This document shows positions 10,201 to 21,002 of a stretch of 64,000 bases of DNA, in pieces. Below the pieces are notes generated by a model. That model was not told the DNA's origin and did no database searches. It saw nothing but the letters and a program-made list of their open reading frames with translations. This DNA comes from Sphaerolaimus hirsutus (taxonomy: Eukaryota; Nematoda; Chromadorea; Monhysterida; Sphaerolaimidae). Each line of letters starts with the position of its first letter. The first letter of the stretch is position 1. The DNA is taken from positions 27,725,785-27,789,784 of the forward strand of contig OZ038452.1 in the NCBI GenBank assembly GCA_964036195.1, read 5' to 3'. The position numbers were made by a program, and so were the translations under genes.

Positions 10201-13200
10201 TGGTAGTAAAGCGACAATTATTGGTGTTTGTGTGAATAACTTGAGAACGAGTGGAGCTATCGCAGCCATATTTTCAGGGATCCTTTCCTATTTAGTTGTT
10301 AATGTTGACCTAGAATTTGAACGGAATCCGACTACCCAGTGACAAGTTATTCGAAACGTAGAGCGGGCGTCCAAATTGCCGCACCCTGTATAATTCCATG
10401 CGAAAAGAATACCCACCTTCACGTGGACTAATAGAAATTCCGGAAATGTAGCCATGCGCGCCAGTCTGGACACACCCGTATTTTGTCCACTCACTGGGCT
10501 TTTGTGCTCTGCGGTGAGCAGAGAGATAAATTTCGGTCACTATATTTTGGGAAAAATTTCATGCCAGCAAAAATACCGGGCATTATGTCCTCCGAGAAAG
10601 AGTGTTCAAGCAAAGCCCGCATAGAAATTTTCGGCCGCACCTGAAATTGTGCACACGCTTGAAGTTATGTACTCAATTTTGTCATCGGAAAATTCCATTT
10701 GAAACCACGATAAAACGTCGTAGGCTCATCCCACATCTATACCCATCCCACATTTAAATCTACTTTGTCTCACAAATAGACTATTTAATTTAGGGAATTT
10801 CAAAAAAGTCATGATGACACAAGGTAATCAATCTAATATAACATGTTAGAGTGTTTGAAGGCAATTTGACACCACATGTGTTAAAACATGACAGCTGACA
10901 ACCATTGAGTGCAGTCAGTGTTATTGAGTACAACTTTGACCTGCAAAATGACCGAGTCATTGAAAGTGGCTCTTAATGTAGCACTTTTTCATCATCAACA
11001 TTTTTTTGCATCCATTATCCACCAAAAATGCAAGAATACGCATCAAATATGACAGGCATCCAATTTATGGGCCGGGATGTGGGATGGGTTTAGATGTGGG
11101 ATGGCAGACCCGATAAAACGTCGTCTGTTAGTATAAATACTACTTGGGGGATATGTGGCAAGTTGGCGCTGTGGAATGCGTTCGATACGACACAATTATG
11201 TCGATATTCTATTAGTTTCGTCATAAAAAGTACGAATTATCGTGACGACCAAAGCATATTGAATCAAGAAAATCATCAATACCGACACTCCAGCTGGTAT
11301 TTACGGTCAGTACGATTTGAATTTTCGATATTCGATTTTTTCCCAAAAACTTGATAATCGACATCGATGTTGACCCGGATATCGACATTCGGAAAGAAAA
11401 AATGGTCGATAACGAAAATAGACATAAACAATAGTCGATATTCGATAGGATTCGATAGGTCCCAGTCTTTTGAAAGTAAATTTTCGAACGTCAAAATCAA
11501 CAAACCACTTCCAAATCACTGCCAAACTTTCCCAATTCCATCAATTTCTGTTCATACGCTTGAACTTCAGCTTTATTCAGCACCTTCTCCATGGGTACAG
11601 GTAGAGATAGAAGTATTTCCGTGTGGGATCGGTAAGACACTTGGCCAGAAATTAAATCTTTGAGGCGCTCTTCCGACTGAAAAAAATTGTCGGTAAAAAT
11701 ATGATGGATATTCGAGCACTCATGCCATCACCGCCAGTCGATTATTCAGTGGTATAAGATAACTAAGTGAAAGTCAATGCCCACCGCTTGAATAACTCCC
11801 CCATTTGACATTGAGTTTGGTACATGCAAAGCTATACCCACGAAAGTATAACACCGAAAGTATAACATTAGTGCTGAAAGTGTCGAAAATAATTAAGTTA
11901 CTATTTAACTGAGCCATTGATATTTAGGTAATGTAACATGTTGTTTATGCGGTTTATTTGTAACACATTCAACCATTGGCCCTAAACACACCATTTTACA
12001 ACTGAAATTTCGAAAACTCATCGAATACTGATCACCTTTGAACGTACACCCATGTTCACATGGGTTCGGACACTTGAAAAATTTTCATTCAAACATTAAT
12101 TCCACTGGAACAGGTTTTAGGTTTTGGGTTTTGGTTTTGGGTTGTATCAAAAGAAAGTTTAAACATTTCTCTACAAATGCCTTGGGCCACCCCTTGACAG
12201 AATCCCCTTGCTGAATGCCCAAAATAGTGTGCCAACTGTGCTTGAGTGATGCACATTTGTGCGGAACTAGGGAAAATGGTTGTTAACTCACCCAATGAGT
12301 ATCAAGAAGCATGAGGTGATGAAAGTCTGACTTTATCTGATTTTTAAAAGGAATTGTACTCTGGCAACTAGCCAGAGCTTATTTCTCTCTTCAAAGCCAA
12401 AATCCAGCCTTGAAAGACAGATTTATGGCTACATAAAGGAAGTGTCCGAACCCTTAAGTGTCCGAAGTGAGCAACACAATTTTGAAAAAAAATGTGTGGG
12501 CCTCTTACGAATTCCACAAGGGATTCTGTCAAGGGGTGGCCCAAGGCATTTGTAGAGAAATGTTTGAGCTGTATTTTGATACAACCCACAACAATCAGGG
12601 TTTACTTGTTCCAGTGGAGTTAACGTTTGAATGACAAATTTTCAAGTGTCCGAACCCATGTGAACATGGGTGTATATTTGAGTTTACTGGAATGAGGTGT
12701 CTGCCAACAACACGTGCCGGAAATTCACACCTAATTGACGAATTTTCGGAATTCAAGTTGAAAACGTCAAATCAAACCTATCAAATGACTAAATAATTCA
12801 CCAATAAGTTTTCATGTCGAAAAAATAAGTTATCTCACCTTGAATCTCATGCAATCAGTGGCGTGAGAAACCTGTCCCGAGTACACATTTCTCTCCATAA
12901 TTCCAAACAAGTGCCTAATATACTCTTCCGCATCTTGTTGTTTGCAAGTGGAAAATTCGGCGTGATTTCTGCCGATCAGCTCGCGGAAAACAATCGGGCG
13001 AACGCCTGATTTCGGGGTTAGATGATTTCAGGCACTGTTGGCAATGGGCCAACACACACTAGTTGACATCGCAAATTCGCGTCAACTCAGTGTCAATTGA
13101 ATAAAACAAGAAGTTTGTAAAAAGCATCACACTTAACACGAACAATGAAAACGAAGTGTCATGATGTAAAATTAACTATGCTCTATCAGATAGATAAGTT

Positions 13201-16200
13201 GAAATCACAGTATCACTTAAAATTCAGTTGACATTTAGTTGACACGAATTCAGTTGACATTTAAGTGTGTGGGGGCCCAATGTGCCGGCAATGGCAAATG
13301 TTTCTATACACGGCAGACATCACACTTAGTATGAAAACCTACCATAACCAATCTGAATGATAAACCAAAAATTTTACAGTTTTTTCATCATAATATTTCA
13401 TTTTTACTATGGAATAATTGATTATGAAATTTATCACAAGATTTTATTCATTACATTATGGTAGGTTTTCATACGAAGTGTGCAGACCGCCAAGTATACC
13501 TATCTGGAGCAGATTTTTAGATTCGACTGAGTTTTGTTCAGTAGCCTTGATATTCAGAGTGGGCTTATGACGTAGAGTAACGGTAAACTAATAATTTGGT
13601 AAACTCATTTTTTAGCTTCTGAGCGCAACTGAGTTTACCGGTGTTATTCCTTAGTCAACTGTAGTTGACCGAGGCTACCGCAAAATCTCCGACAGATTGA
13701 CACTCTGAATATCAAGGCTACTGAACATAACTCCAAACCGCAGATTTTTAGGAAATTTTCACCAAATGTTCAAGCAAAATCGCTTGTGTTATCACCTGTT
13801 CGTCATCAAAATCGCGATGGGCTTTTTTATTAAGTTTACCTATTTTAGATGAAAACTTTTTACCAATTTTTCTGCCTTTATTGCTTTCTGCACCTTGAAA
13901 AAGCGTATACATATTGAACCCATCTAAAGAACTATTTCTGCTATCTATCAAATCTAACTTCAAATTTATCTAACTATCTATCTATCTATCTGCTAGGAGC
14001 GATTTGCTATCTATCAAACCCCTTCGTTCTTTAGCATGGACACAAAATGCAAAATAACCATTTCTGCGATGCAGCAATTCCTTCTTCACATCCGGCAAAA
14101 TTTCGCTCACTTCGTTCGAATATTTCGCACCATTGGAAAGTGCATCGAAAAATTTACATATCTGCGTCGATATTTTGATAATTCTCGCGCCAAATTTTGA
14201 CAAAAATTGATGCAAAAGCACCTGAATTGGAATGTCTTCAGTTGGCGATCGATCGTTTATGGTATTTATATATTCCCGCATCAATGTGGGATACGTTTTG
14301 GCGTAAATATCGATAAAATGTCGCACTGACGCTAGGCACTGCATCACCTGAAAAAGAATTCAGCTAGGTAAATGTTTTCTGAAAAATAACGGAGATCTTA
14401 ATCCCTTCTAAATAACTCTAACTAAATAGATATAAATACTTGATATTTATAATGTTTGCTATACTTTAATGTCGTGCCCACTTCCAAAAAATGTATCGTT
14501 TATAATCATGTTAAATATTTTTTCAGACATCTCTGTGTGCCATGTGGTTCCATTATGTGGAAATCTTATAAGCATTATTGAATGAAACACTGGGATAAAT
14601 CGACTTCTCAAAACAACCAACCGAATTCACATAACAACTACTGCCCAAATTGTGTATTCCAACAAAATCGCAGCCAAATGCACTCTTCAAAGATTCGCCG
14701 TGCTCAAGAACCTCATAAAAATCGGCTTGCATATTCAATTGTATCTGAAGTTCATCCAAACTGAGTTCGGTTTTGCGCAGAGATGACTGTTCCAAGCCGA
14801 AATGCAACAGATGCTTCGACAGGTTCGGATCTACCACCTGAAAAAAAATTTTTTGCATTTTTTTCTGTTGATTGAGAGATTTTGGATGCGAGAATTTATT
14901 TGATGAGTCTCGCATCCAAAATGCGGAGGACGGTGATTGTACGGAATACTGTCACAGCACAGCACAAAAATTATGCAAGTTGTTGTCTATTCTGAACAAT
15001 TTTAGCTTAGCAGAAAAAAGCATTTTCTCATATTTCAATGCGATTACTGTAAAAGTGTGCGTGGCCACATTTGTTTGGGAGAGACGTAAAAATATTTTAA
15101 ACATTTCCGGTTCCATTTTTGTCTTTTGCAAAATTTGCAAACTGTTCAACCTATCAGTAAAAACTACAAACAAGCAGAGTTACACTTATAGTTTTATTCA
15201 GTCACTCCAGGGGTCTCCTAGGGGGGGGGGGGGCTGCCCCCCCCCCAAATCGGCCAGCTATCTATCCCGAGGCAAAATTTTTGGCTACTACCCCCAAGGA
15301 CACCCCCCCCCCAAATCGCTCAGCTATCTATCTATCTGGAGTGATTTTTGAGAAATATTGCCCCAATTTTCGCTCAAAATCACTAATTTTCGCACCATTT
15401 TATAGTTTTTCACCTTCAAAATCGTTTTTCATCTACTTTTAACTGATTATTAGCGATTTTTTCCCCTTTCTGCCTTCTTAACCTTGAAAAAGCCTATATA
15501 TTGTGCCCCCGCCAGCCCCCCCCCCAGAAAACTTTTTCAGCTATCTATCCGTCCGGAGGAGCGATTTGCTATCTATCCAGCCCCCGCGAGGGCCAAAATC
15601 TTGGAGACCCCTGAGTCACCCACTTCAGTGTCCTCGTCGTAGCTGTAGACATCTGCGCCAGTCGCATCGATTGTGCCCAGTTTCACTACAAGTGGGTTGT
15701 CCCGCGCGCTGCATAAAGATGTCTAGTGAGCGTTTATTCATTAGGATTCATTGGATTGAGGCGGCTATAAAGAGACCATATACCTGTTCTTTCAGTTTTC
15801 AGACGAATACTTACTTTACTAAAATATATATTTAGTGTGAATTTTGCATATCATACTTGACATATTATGTTGATAAAAATTTAACAACTAAAAATTATGC
15901 TTCATTAATCCCCAGACACAACCTTTCAAAGTTCCTTTTAGCATGTTCATTTCCGCTGACACTTTGCATATCGCCTTTTAGCATAATGACATGTTTTCTG
16001 CCGCACAAAACGGTGCCGTCAGTCAAATTTAGCCACAAATTTGTGGTTAAATCACATTGGCCACATTTCCACGGGCCAGATGGAGGGATTTTCGGCGGGT
16101 TGGCGTGCTGAAATTTATTCGTTGCGTTTTACGAAGGTAACATAAATAATAAGGCTTTAACGGTGACAGACCTTATGAAAAACCCTATTTTTCTTAAATG

Positions 16201-18098
16201 TTTTTTTTTCAATTTTTTCCAACAAAAATTTTTCGAATTCTGGGAATGTTTTGGAATACTTTCAATAGACAAAAACATGCTGCTCTATGTGAGTGTAGCT
16301 GCCCTCATATTTTTCCATTCTTCCATTTTCCATCCAACAGAAATAAGGTATCAAGTTCCATTGGTACTGAGAAAAACGAACAAGGAAAACGGAGGAATGC
16401 GACTCAAAAAAAATTGGCATCGGGCCAGAAAGTCCCGACATTTCCCTAAAAATCGTGAATGTCCTGCACCGTCACATGTCACCGCAAACTCAAATAGCTT
16501 AAAAAGTCAACTCAAAAGTGACCTGTATGAGCGTGTTTGCGTGTTTAGTTACCGGTCTCTCTTCGCCGCCCCACACGTTGGCTGCGCTCTGCATGGCCAC
16601 GCGGTGGCACGCGTCTGGCATGGCAATCATCTGTAATGACATTGTGCACATTTTTTATTTGTGAATCTTGAGTGGAGGTTATAATTGTATTGGCAATGGG
16701 CCAAGATTCAGACCAGATGCCATTTCCACACCCTCTAAAATGTCAAATGTCAAGCAGTGTTTAAAGTCATGTAAAAATTCATGAGATATGTCAAACATCA
16801 AGCAAAAACGATTTTACATTTTAAATTTACATGACACTGAGCATGATATTTGACACTTTACTCGCCTTCAATCAGTTCAGTTCTGGTAAAAATTCTGTCT
16901 TTCATCACGAAAAAGTCATCCGACGCAAAAAAAACTCAACAAATGAAAAATACCTCAGTGCAAACGTCATACAATTCTTGGCCCAATACAGCGGCATCCA
17001 TCGGATACTCAGGCGCGCCCTCACACAACGGTGCACTTAAAACAACGTTGTATGTTTTGACAACTTCAAATGTCGCTTTGTTTGGATCCTGGGTGATTCA
17101 TTTAAGAAATAGAAAATAGAATTCAATACAAAATTCAAGAACTAAAAGATTAAAGAAGCAATTATTACTTTTTGGAACGTGAATGACATAATTTGAAACT
17201 TCGTCCTTTCCTGTTTTATTACACCAAAAAATGAATTAACATATTATTTTATGTTTTTGTGTGCAAAATGAACACTAGGCACGATTTACTGCATCTAAAA
17301 TAGTATTTTTTTTATATATAAACCGTGATACGAAATCGTAAATTTGAAAAAAACGTCATAGAAAACCTGATCTCACCCCCCCCCCAAAAAAAAGATCAAA
17401 ATCAAAAATTTCAAGACCCAATAAAAAATAACAGTGTTGAATCCTCCATCAACATTCAAAGCCAATTTGACGACTTTATCGGTCGGTTCCCCGTCGGTGG
17501 GCTTGGTGTCGCATTGTCGCAGCGTGTGCGCGTAGTGCAGGTAGCCGCACTGGAAAATGGGGTACTTTTTTATGGTTACTATACTGGGGTCAATTCTATG
17601 GGTGAAAAAGGGTCAAGAAATAGTTCTCGATTGAAATCGTCGCCACTTATTTATGTTTAGTTTTCACTTGACTCACCGCTTTTTGTATCATCAATCACAT
17701 ATGTTACCGCGCAAAATGTGCACTTTGGTGCGAAAGATTCAGCATTTATTAATCTAGTTCCTCGAGAGGCAAAAAATTATCCAATTCCAATAAACGCTAG
17801 AATCTATAAGCTGTAAATTCAAACGCACTCAAACTATAAATTCAAAACGCACCAGTTTGGTAGCAGCCACATACATGGGCACATGCTGACCGCACAGCGC
17901 GTAGTGATTGGTCAGGCAAATATAGAGACCATCTGAAAAATTGGACACGTGCCAAGAATTTCATAACGGAGTTAAATAATAAAAGTGAGAGCATTTACCT
18001 TCGTGAATTGGCATGTGAAAGCAGAAAATGCATTCCTCCTTGTAAATTTTGTCGCCCGCAGTTGGCTTGCGGTATTTGACAAGGTGAAGTCCTTCCAT
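7291..18098 (-). CDS. USP5: USP5 / isopeptidase T, deubiquitinase of free ubiquitin chains (19 exons, complete)
   Basis: Exons in transcript order: 18098-17999, 17932-17853, 17549-17433, 17088-16954, 16630-16523, 16107-15923, 15708-15624, 14837-14622, 14347-14020, 13005-12839, 11676-11506, 10640-10577, 10508-10417, 9753-9657, 9557-9459, 9249-9067, 8761-8545, 7523-7454, 7386-7291. They total 2,610 bases with every phase consistent: 869 residues (human 858). Domains in order: N-terminal cryptic zinc-finger region; ZnF-UBP at about 180-270 with C195, C198, C215 and H235 as likely zinc ligands; Cys box GIHNLGSSCYVNS with nucleophile C338; UBA1 around 670-710 (QLLDMGFSG); UBA2 around 744-785 (AEFGFSLNAARSALE); His box SGHYVAHIFK (H831) and YNDEKV; end at TAG. 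USP5 recycles unanchored polyubiquitin to monomers, sensing the free C-terminus through ZnF-UBP. All catalytic residues are intact. The exon 16 donor is chosen at GAT G|GTGCGT because it keeps frame; a longer exon would meet an in-frame TGA. Confidence 0.95.
7656..8525. mobile_element. Inverted-repeat element Q in USP5 intron 17, with element P nested
   Basis: ATTACGCATGTAAACCCATT at 7656 has its exact complement ending at 8525 (23-bp match). The interior is AT-rich and holds a second inverted-repeat element. The right end lies 20 bp from the exon 17 donor. No target duplication is clear. Confidence 0.65.
8115..8397. mobile_element. TA-flanked inverted-repeat element P nested in Q
   Basis: CAGGTCTAC...GTAGACCTG ends flanked by TA. 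The arms continue as ATGGATAATATATAT and, further in, as AGCCACAGCTAGAACGAATT against AAATTCGCTCTAGCTGTGGC, so most of the element can fold on itself. Confidence 0.7.
9832..10388. mobile_element. Long-inverted-repeat MITE L in USP5 intron 13
   Basis: CAGGGTGTGGCAATTTAGAC at the left and GTCCAAATTGCCGCACCCTG at the right, with TA on both sides (9830-9831, 10389-10390). The arms match for about 170 bp, through AGGAAAGGATCCCTGA and the GGCTGCGATAGCTCCACTCG block. 557 bp; a foldback-style Tc1/mariner-like MITE. Confidence 0.85.
10727..11103. mobile_element. Inverted-repeat element T in USP5 intron 11
   Basis: The first and last 27 bp (CATCCCACATCTATACCCAT start) are inverted copies with one mismatch. 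The motif GATAAAACGTCGT appears just outside both ends, 13-18 bp from the right end and directly next to the left end. No coding capacity. Confidence 0.65.
12047..12672. mobile_element. TA-flanked inverted-repeat element M in USP5 intron 10
   Basis: CACCCATGTTCACATGGGTT opens it and its complement closes it, with TA on both sides. Arms match for well over 100 bp (CGGACACTTGAAAA; TTGATACAACCC; GCCTTGGGCCACCCCTTGAC). 626 bp. Confidence 0.8.
13032..13300. repeat. Imperfect inverted repeat in USP5 intron 9
   Basis: GGCAATGGGCCAACACACAC...AGTTGACAT at the left faces AGTTGACATTTAAGTGTGTG...GCCCAATGTGCCGGC at the right. The match is patchy, so this is a decayed MITE at best. A fragment of the same end recurs at about 16,692. 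Confidence 0.4.
13321..13482. mobile_element. 162-bp palindromic MITE (N) in USP5 intron 9
   Basis: CACACTTAGTATGAAAACCT...AGGTTTTCATACGAAGTGTG; the whole element is close to a perfect hairpin with an AT-rich loop. Confidence 0.7.
13536..13726. mobile_element. 191-bp palindromic MITE (O) in USP5 intron 9
   Basis: GTTCAGTAGCCTTGATATTC...GAATATCAAGGCTACTGAAC, a 26-bp exact terminal inverted repeat. Confidence 0.7.
13800..14019 (+). mobile_element. Decayed family A element (A5) reaching the exon 9 splice donor of USP5
   Basis: Retains ACCTTGAAAAAGCGTA, a run of CTATCTATC units and GGAGCGATTTGCTATCTATC, which is the right arm of family A. It ends exactly at the USP5 exon 9 border, so the intron's first bases (GTTTGATAGATAGC on the minus strand) correspond to element sequence. 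Confidence 0.55.
15208..15613 (+). mobile_element. hAT-type MITE, family A (copy A2), in USP5 intron 7
   Basis: Ends CAGGGGTCTCC / GGAGACCCCTG, target duplication AGTCACTC (15200-15207) against AGTCACCC (15614-15621), one mismatch. 406 bp. It sits ten bases inside the intron that follows USP5 exon 7. Confidence 0.9.
16690..16860. repeat. Fragment of the TGTCAAATGTCA repeat in USP5 intron 4
   Basis: AAAATGTCAAATGTCAAGCA...CATGTAAAAATTCATG...TTTACATGACA...GATATTTGACAC resembles the repeat that dominates 27-52 kb. It is an isolated, decayed piece. Confidence 0.4.
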
Positions 18099-18362
18099 TT
18101 TATACGGAAATCGGGTTGAGAAAAATCAGATTATTTTTTAAATGGAGTTGACACTCGTTTCGGGACATAAGTTCAGATGATGAATCATAACTTTTGTAGA
18201 TTCACCAGGTTTATTCGTGCATTTTTATCAGTAATGCGAATAAAATTAGCGCTCAATCACCGATAAAAATTATTGTCTCGAAGAATGCACGGACAATGAT
18301 ACCGATATATACATTTTAACAGATTTTACAATACAGTAACAGGCGGAGAAGCGATCCGGGGG
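18099..18362 (-). promoter_or_regulatory. Upstream region of USP5
   Basis: 264 bp between the USP5 start codon and a hAT-type element. AT-rich, with two imperfect ATTCGTGCATTTTTATCAGT / CCGATAAAAATTATTG facing copies at about 18,210-18,275. No TATA box or named motif is convincing; promoter assignment is by position. Confidence 0.3.
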
Positions 18363-18982
18363 TAGGGTTCAAACGGGATTGACTTTTCGGGATCGGGATC
18401 GGGATCGGGATTCACTTTTTGAGATTTCGGGATCGGGATCGGGATCGGGATTGGGGTTTCGGGATCGGGATCGGGATCGGGATTGGTTTTTTGAGATTTC
18501 GGGATCGGGATCGGGATCGGGATTGGCCGGGATTGGGGTCACGGGATCGGGATCGGGATTGGGATAGGCATTTTTCTGGGATCGGGATTGGGTTCTAGGG
18601 ATAGAGATTTCGGCCATTTTTCTGGCATTCACAGTTGTTCATAAGGGTCTCAAAACGCTGTTGGATGCCAGAAAAGTGGCATAAAATTGACGCTGGGGTT
18701 TGCATCCACTTTTTTGCATGCAAAAACGTCATTATTTCACTTTTTATAATTTCCACTAATTTTTCCGGGATCGGGATCCCGGACTTGGGAGTTTCTCGGG
18801 ATCGGGATCGGGATTTGAAAATTTTCGGGATCGGGATCGGGATCGGGATTGGTATTTTTGAGATTTCGGGATCGGGATCGGGATCGGGATTGGGGTTTCG
18901 GGATCGGGATCGGGATCGGGACTGATAAATCCCGGAATTTCACGGGATCCGGGATCGGGATCGGGATCCCGTTTGAACCCTA
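18363..18982 (+). mobile_element. hAT-type element, family D, filled with GGGATC repeats
   Basis: TAGGGTTCAAACGGGAT...ATCCCGTTTGAACCCTA ends with the 8-bp target duplication TCCGGGGG on both sides (18355-18362, 18983-18990). Both arms are arrays of GGGATC hexamers broken by GGGATTGG and TTTTTGAGATTTC. The middle (18,600-18,765) is unique. 620 bp. Open frames rich in RDRDRDRD or PDPDPDP come from the hexamer and are not genes. Confidence 0.85.
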
Positions 18983-18991
18983 TCCGGGGGT

Positions 18992-20312
18992 ACAAAAAGA
19001 CAATTTCTTTTAAAAAATGGGAATCCCGACATTATGTGAACTTGGCTCCTGTCCAAAAACCCGTATGGAAATTCCGTTTGTATACCGCCGTTGACGATGG
19101 TGAGCTGGCGCGGCATGCTATTGTGCCGGCGGCCATTAGCGACTATATCCGGTGACTTTATCACATTCCGCGGACATTATCAGTGACTCGGACGGAAATT
19201 CTGTGTCTTTTGCTCTCGTTCGTACAATGTGTAATTGTATCCAGATAAAAAATTAGACTTCATTGGAAAAATACTGAGTTCACATAATGTCGGCGATCCT
19301 AAAAAATGTAATACCAAAAAATCTGGATAATTCTGGATCTGGAAAAATCTGGATCTGGAAAAAAGTCGATACTGCCAGACTTATAATATGCATTATGATG
19401 ATAACGAAGATTGTTTCTGAAACCCCTTCTAAATTATCGTATATCCTCAAATTATTCCGCCTTCAATTGACCCCCTCAAAATACCCCCCATCTTCAATGA
19501 TGTATAATACATCATGTATGCGATGTAAAAATACATAAAAATGTAAACATTGCTTTTTGCTAATTTACATAAAGCAATTGCACATATTAGTTTGTGTAGA
19601 TATGTATATACATACTAGGTAGATATAAATGTCGAAATATACCTAGTTATTTTTGATACAATACACATAATTGAAACTACAAAACGCAGCAAAGCTTCAT
19701 AACCAACTCAAAATCTGAGCCCAAGTAAGCGTCACACGATCCCCCTTTTGTAAACTTTAGTATCACTGTAGGCAGCAGGTTCGAATATATCAGCACCCCT
19801 GTCACAGGGGAACACAGACATGGAGCAGCGTCGCGATGTGGCAGAGTGGCTCACGCACCTGGGGCCAGATTTAATTCTCGCGTAATGCGCCCTACCCGAA
19901 CGTAATGCGCCCAATGACTTGTTTACAGTTGCCCTACATGCACGCACCTCGCGAAAACGCAATTCAATTGCATGTCGGGAGGTCGTTCTCAGGTGTAGGG
20001 CAATCGTAATCAAGTTGTAGGGAGGCTGCCCGATTTTTTTTGTGAATTTGTATACTTTATTGGTCTGTATAGACTACTCGGCACACGTATACACAATATG
20101 TCGGACACATGCATACACTGTATGTCGAACTGCGAGTCAACCATATTTTAAAACATTTTTTGGGGTTTTTCTGCAACGTAAAAATCTGCGTAAATGATCA
20201 CAAATATTCAAGTTTATCAATAAGGTCATCCTTTTCGGAGAGCTCTTGGGCCACAAGGAGAGCGTCGTTTTGCTGCGGCGCGGTGAAGTGATGTATTCGT
20301 CCGATGATGCTA
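18992..20312. other. Intergenic stretch without recognised genes
   Basis: Mixed unique DNA with AT-rich stretches (19,500-19,680). A GGTTCGAATA motif at about 19,780 and GTGGCAGAGTGGCTCACGC at about 19,840 resemble tRNA B and A boxes but are in the wrong order for a tRNA or tRNA-derived SINE. No other structure seen. Confidence 0.35.
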
Positions 20313-21002
20313 TCACATGTCGTATACATTTTGATTTTTAAACGCCGTTTCACCATGTTGTGCAATTGAACAACGATCCATACATTTTATCACATGATCA
20401 TGAATAAGACCTCTATGCCATTGACATCGGTCACTTTTTTGAGCCCATTTCAAAATAGAAAGTGGGCATTTCGGTAACCCAACAGAATCACATGCACATT
20501 TTCCAGTATGAATTAACTCTACAACACGTTTCTGTGACGGTCCATGTGCACAATTGCCAAACATATGCCCCAACGTCAGCGCTATTCGCTTGTCTGTTTT
20601 GCTGCAAGTATTACAGAACAACATTTCCCCTTTAGGGTATTGTATAGCGTTATATCTCGTTTGCAGCCAAAGCCAATATTTTCCTGAAACTTTTTTCAGA
20701 TCCAAGACATCATTATGGATGTCATTATGCCGTAATTTTTGACTCGTGTGGCTTAAAACAGCATCGGCACATTGTTGTTGCCACAATTTATTGGTGAAAT
20801 TTTTCAGCCATGTTTTTGTCATAAATCTGCAGAGATCAAGTGATAGACCCAGCGACCCTGCAAATTTCTCTGCCCTCTCAAATATCGACGCACCCATACA
20901 CTCAATTTTCGTTTTCCTTTGTAACACCGTTGAGGATAGATATTTATACGACTGTGATAGTAAATTGTTTGATGATGTCGACGCATATCTATCGAATTTC
21001 AC
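20313..21002 (-). pseudogene. Open frame resembling the C-terminal part of a non-LTR retrotransposon polyprotein
   Basis: A 229-codon frame, open to an in-frame stop about 40 bp upstream of its first GTG. Its middle has RYNAIQYPKGEMLFCNTC...TLGHMFGNC, which follows the layout of the zinc-binding segment behind the reverse transcriptase in R2/NeSL-like elements: an R-x-NAL stretch, CxxC, then a T-L-x-H-I/M-x-x-x-C signature. No reverse transcriptase catalytic motif is present and the flanks give no partner frame. I therefore call it a 5'-truncated relic. Cys/His pairs continue downstream (GKCACDSVG; DRCQWHRGLIHDH; KCMDRCS). Alternative: a lineage-specific zinc-binding protein. Confidence is moderate because the match is by motif layout only. 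Confidence 0.4.

Noticed and set aside
13980-14000. CTATCTATC run as an independent microsatellite
   Set aside because: Explained as part of the family A element, which carries these blocks in every copy.
18369-18995. Frames with RDRDRDRD and PDPDPDP
   Set aside because: Direct product of GGGATC hexamers within a transposon with clear ends; no splice sites or start context.
19775-19890. tRNA-like boxes (GGTTCGAATA and GTGGCAGAGTGGCTC)
   Set aside because: B box lies before the A box on the plus strand and no cloverleaf can be drawn; not a tRNA and not a normal SINE head.
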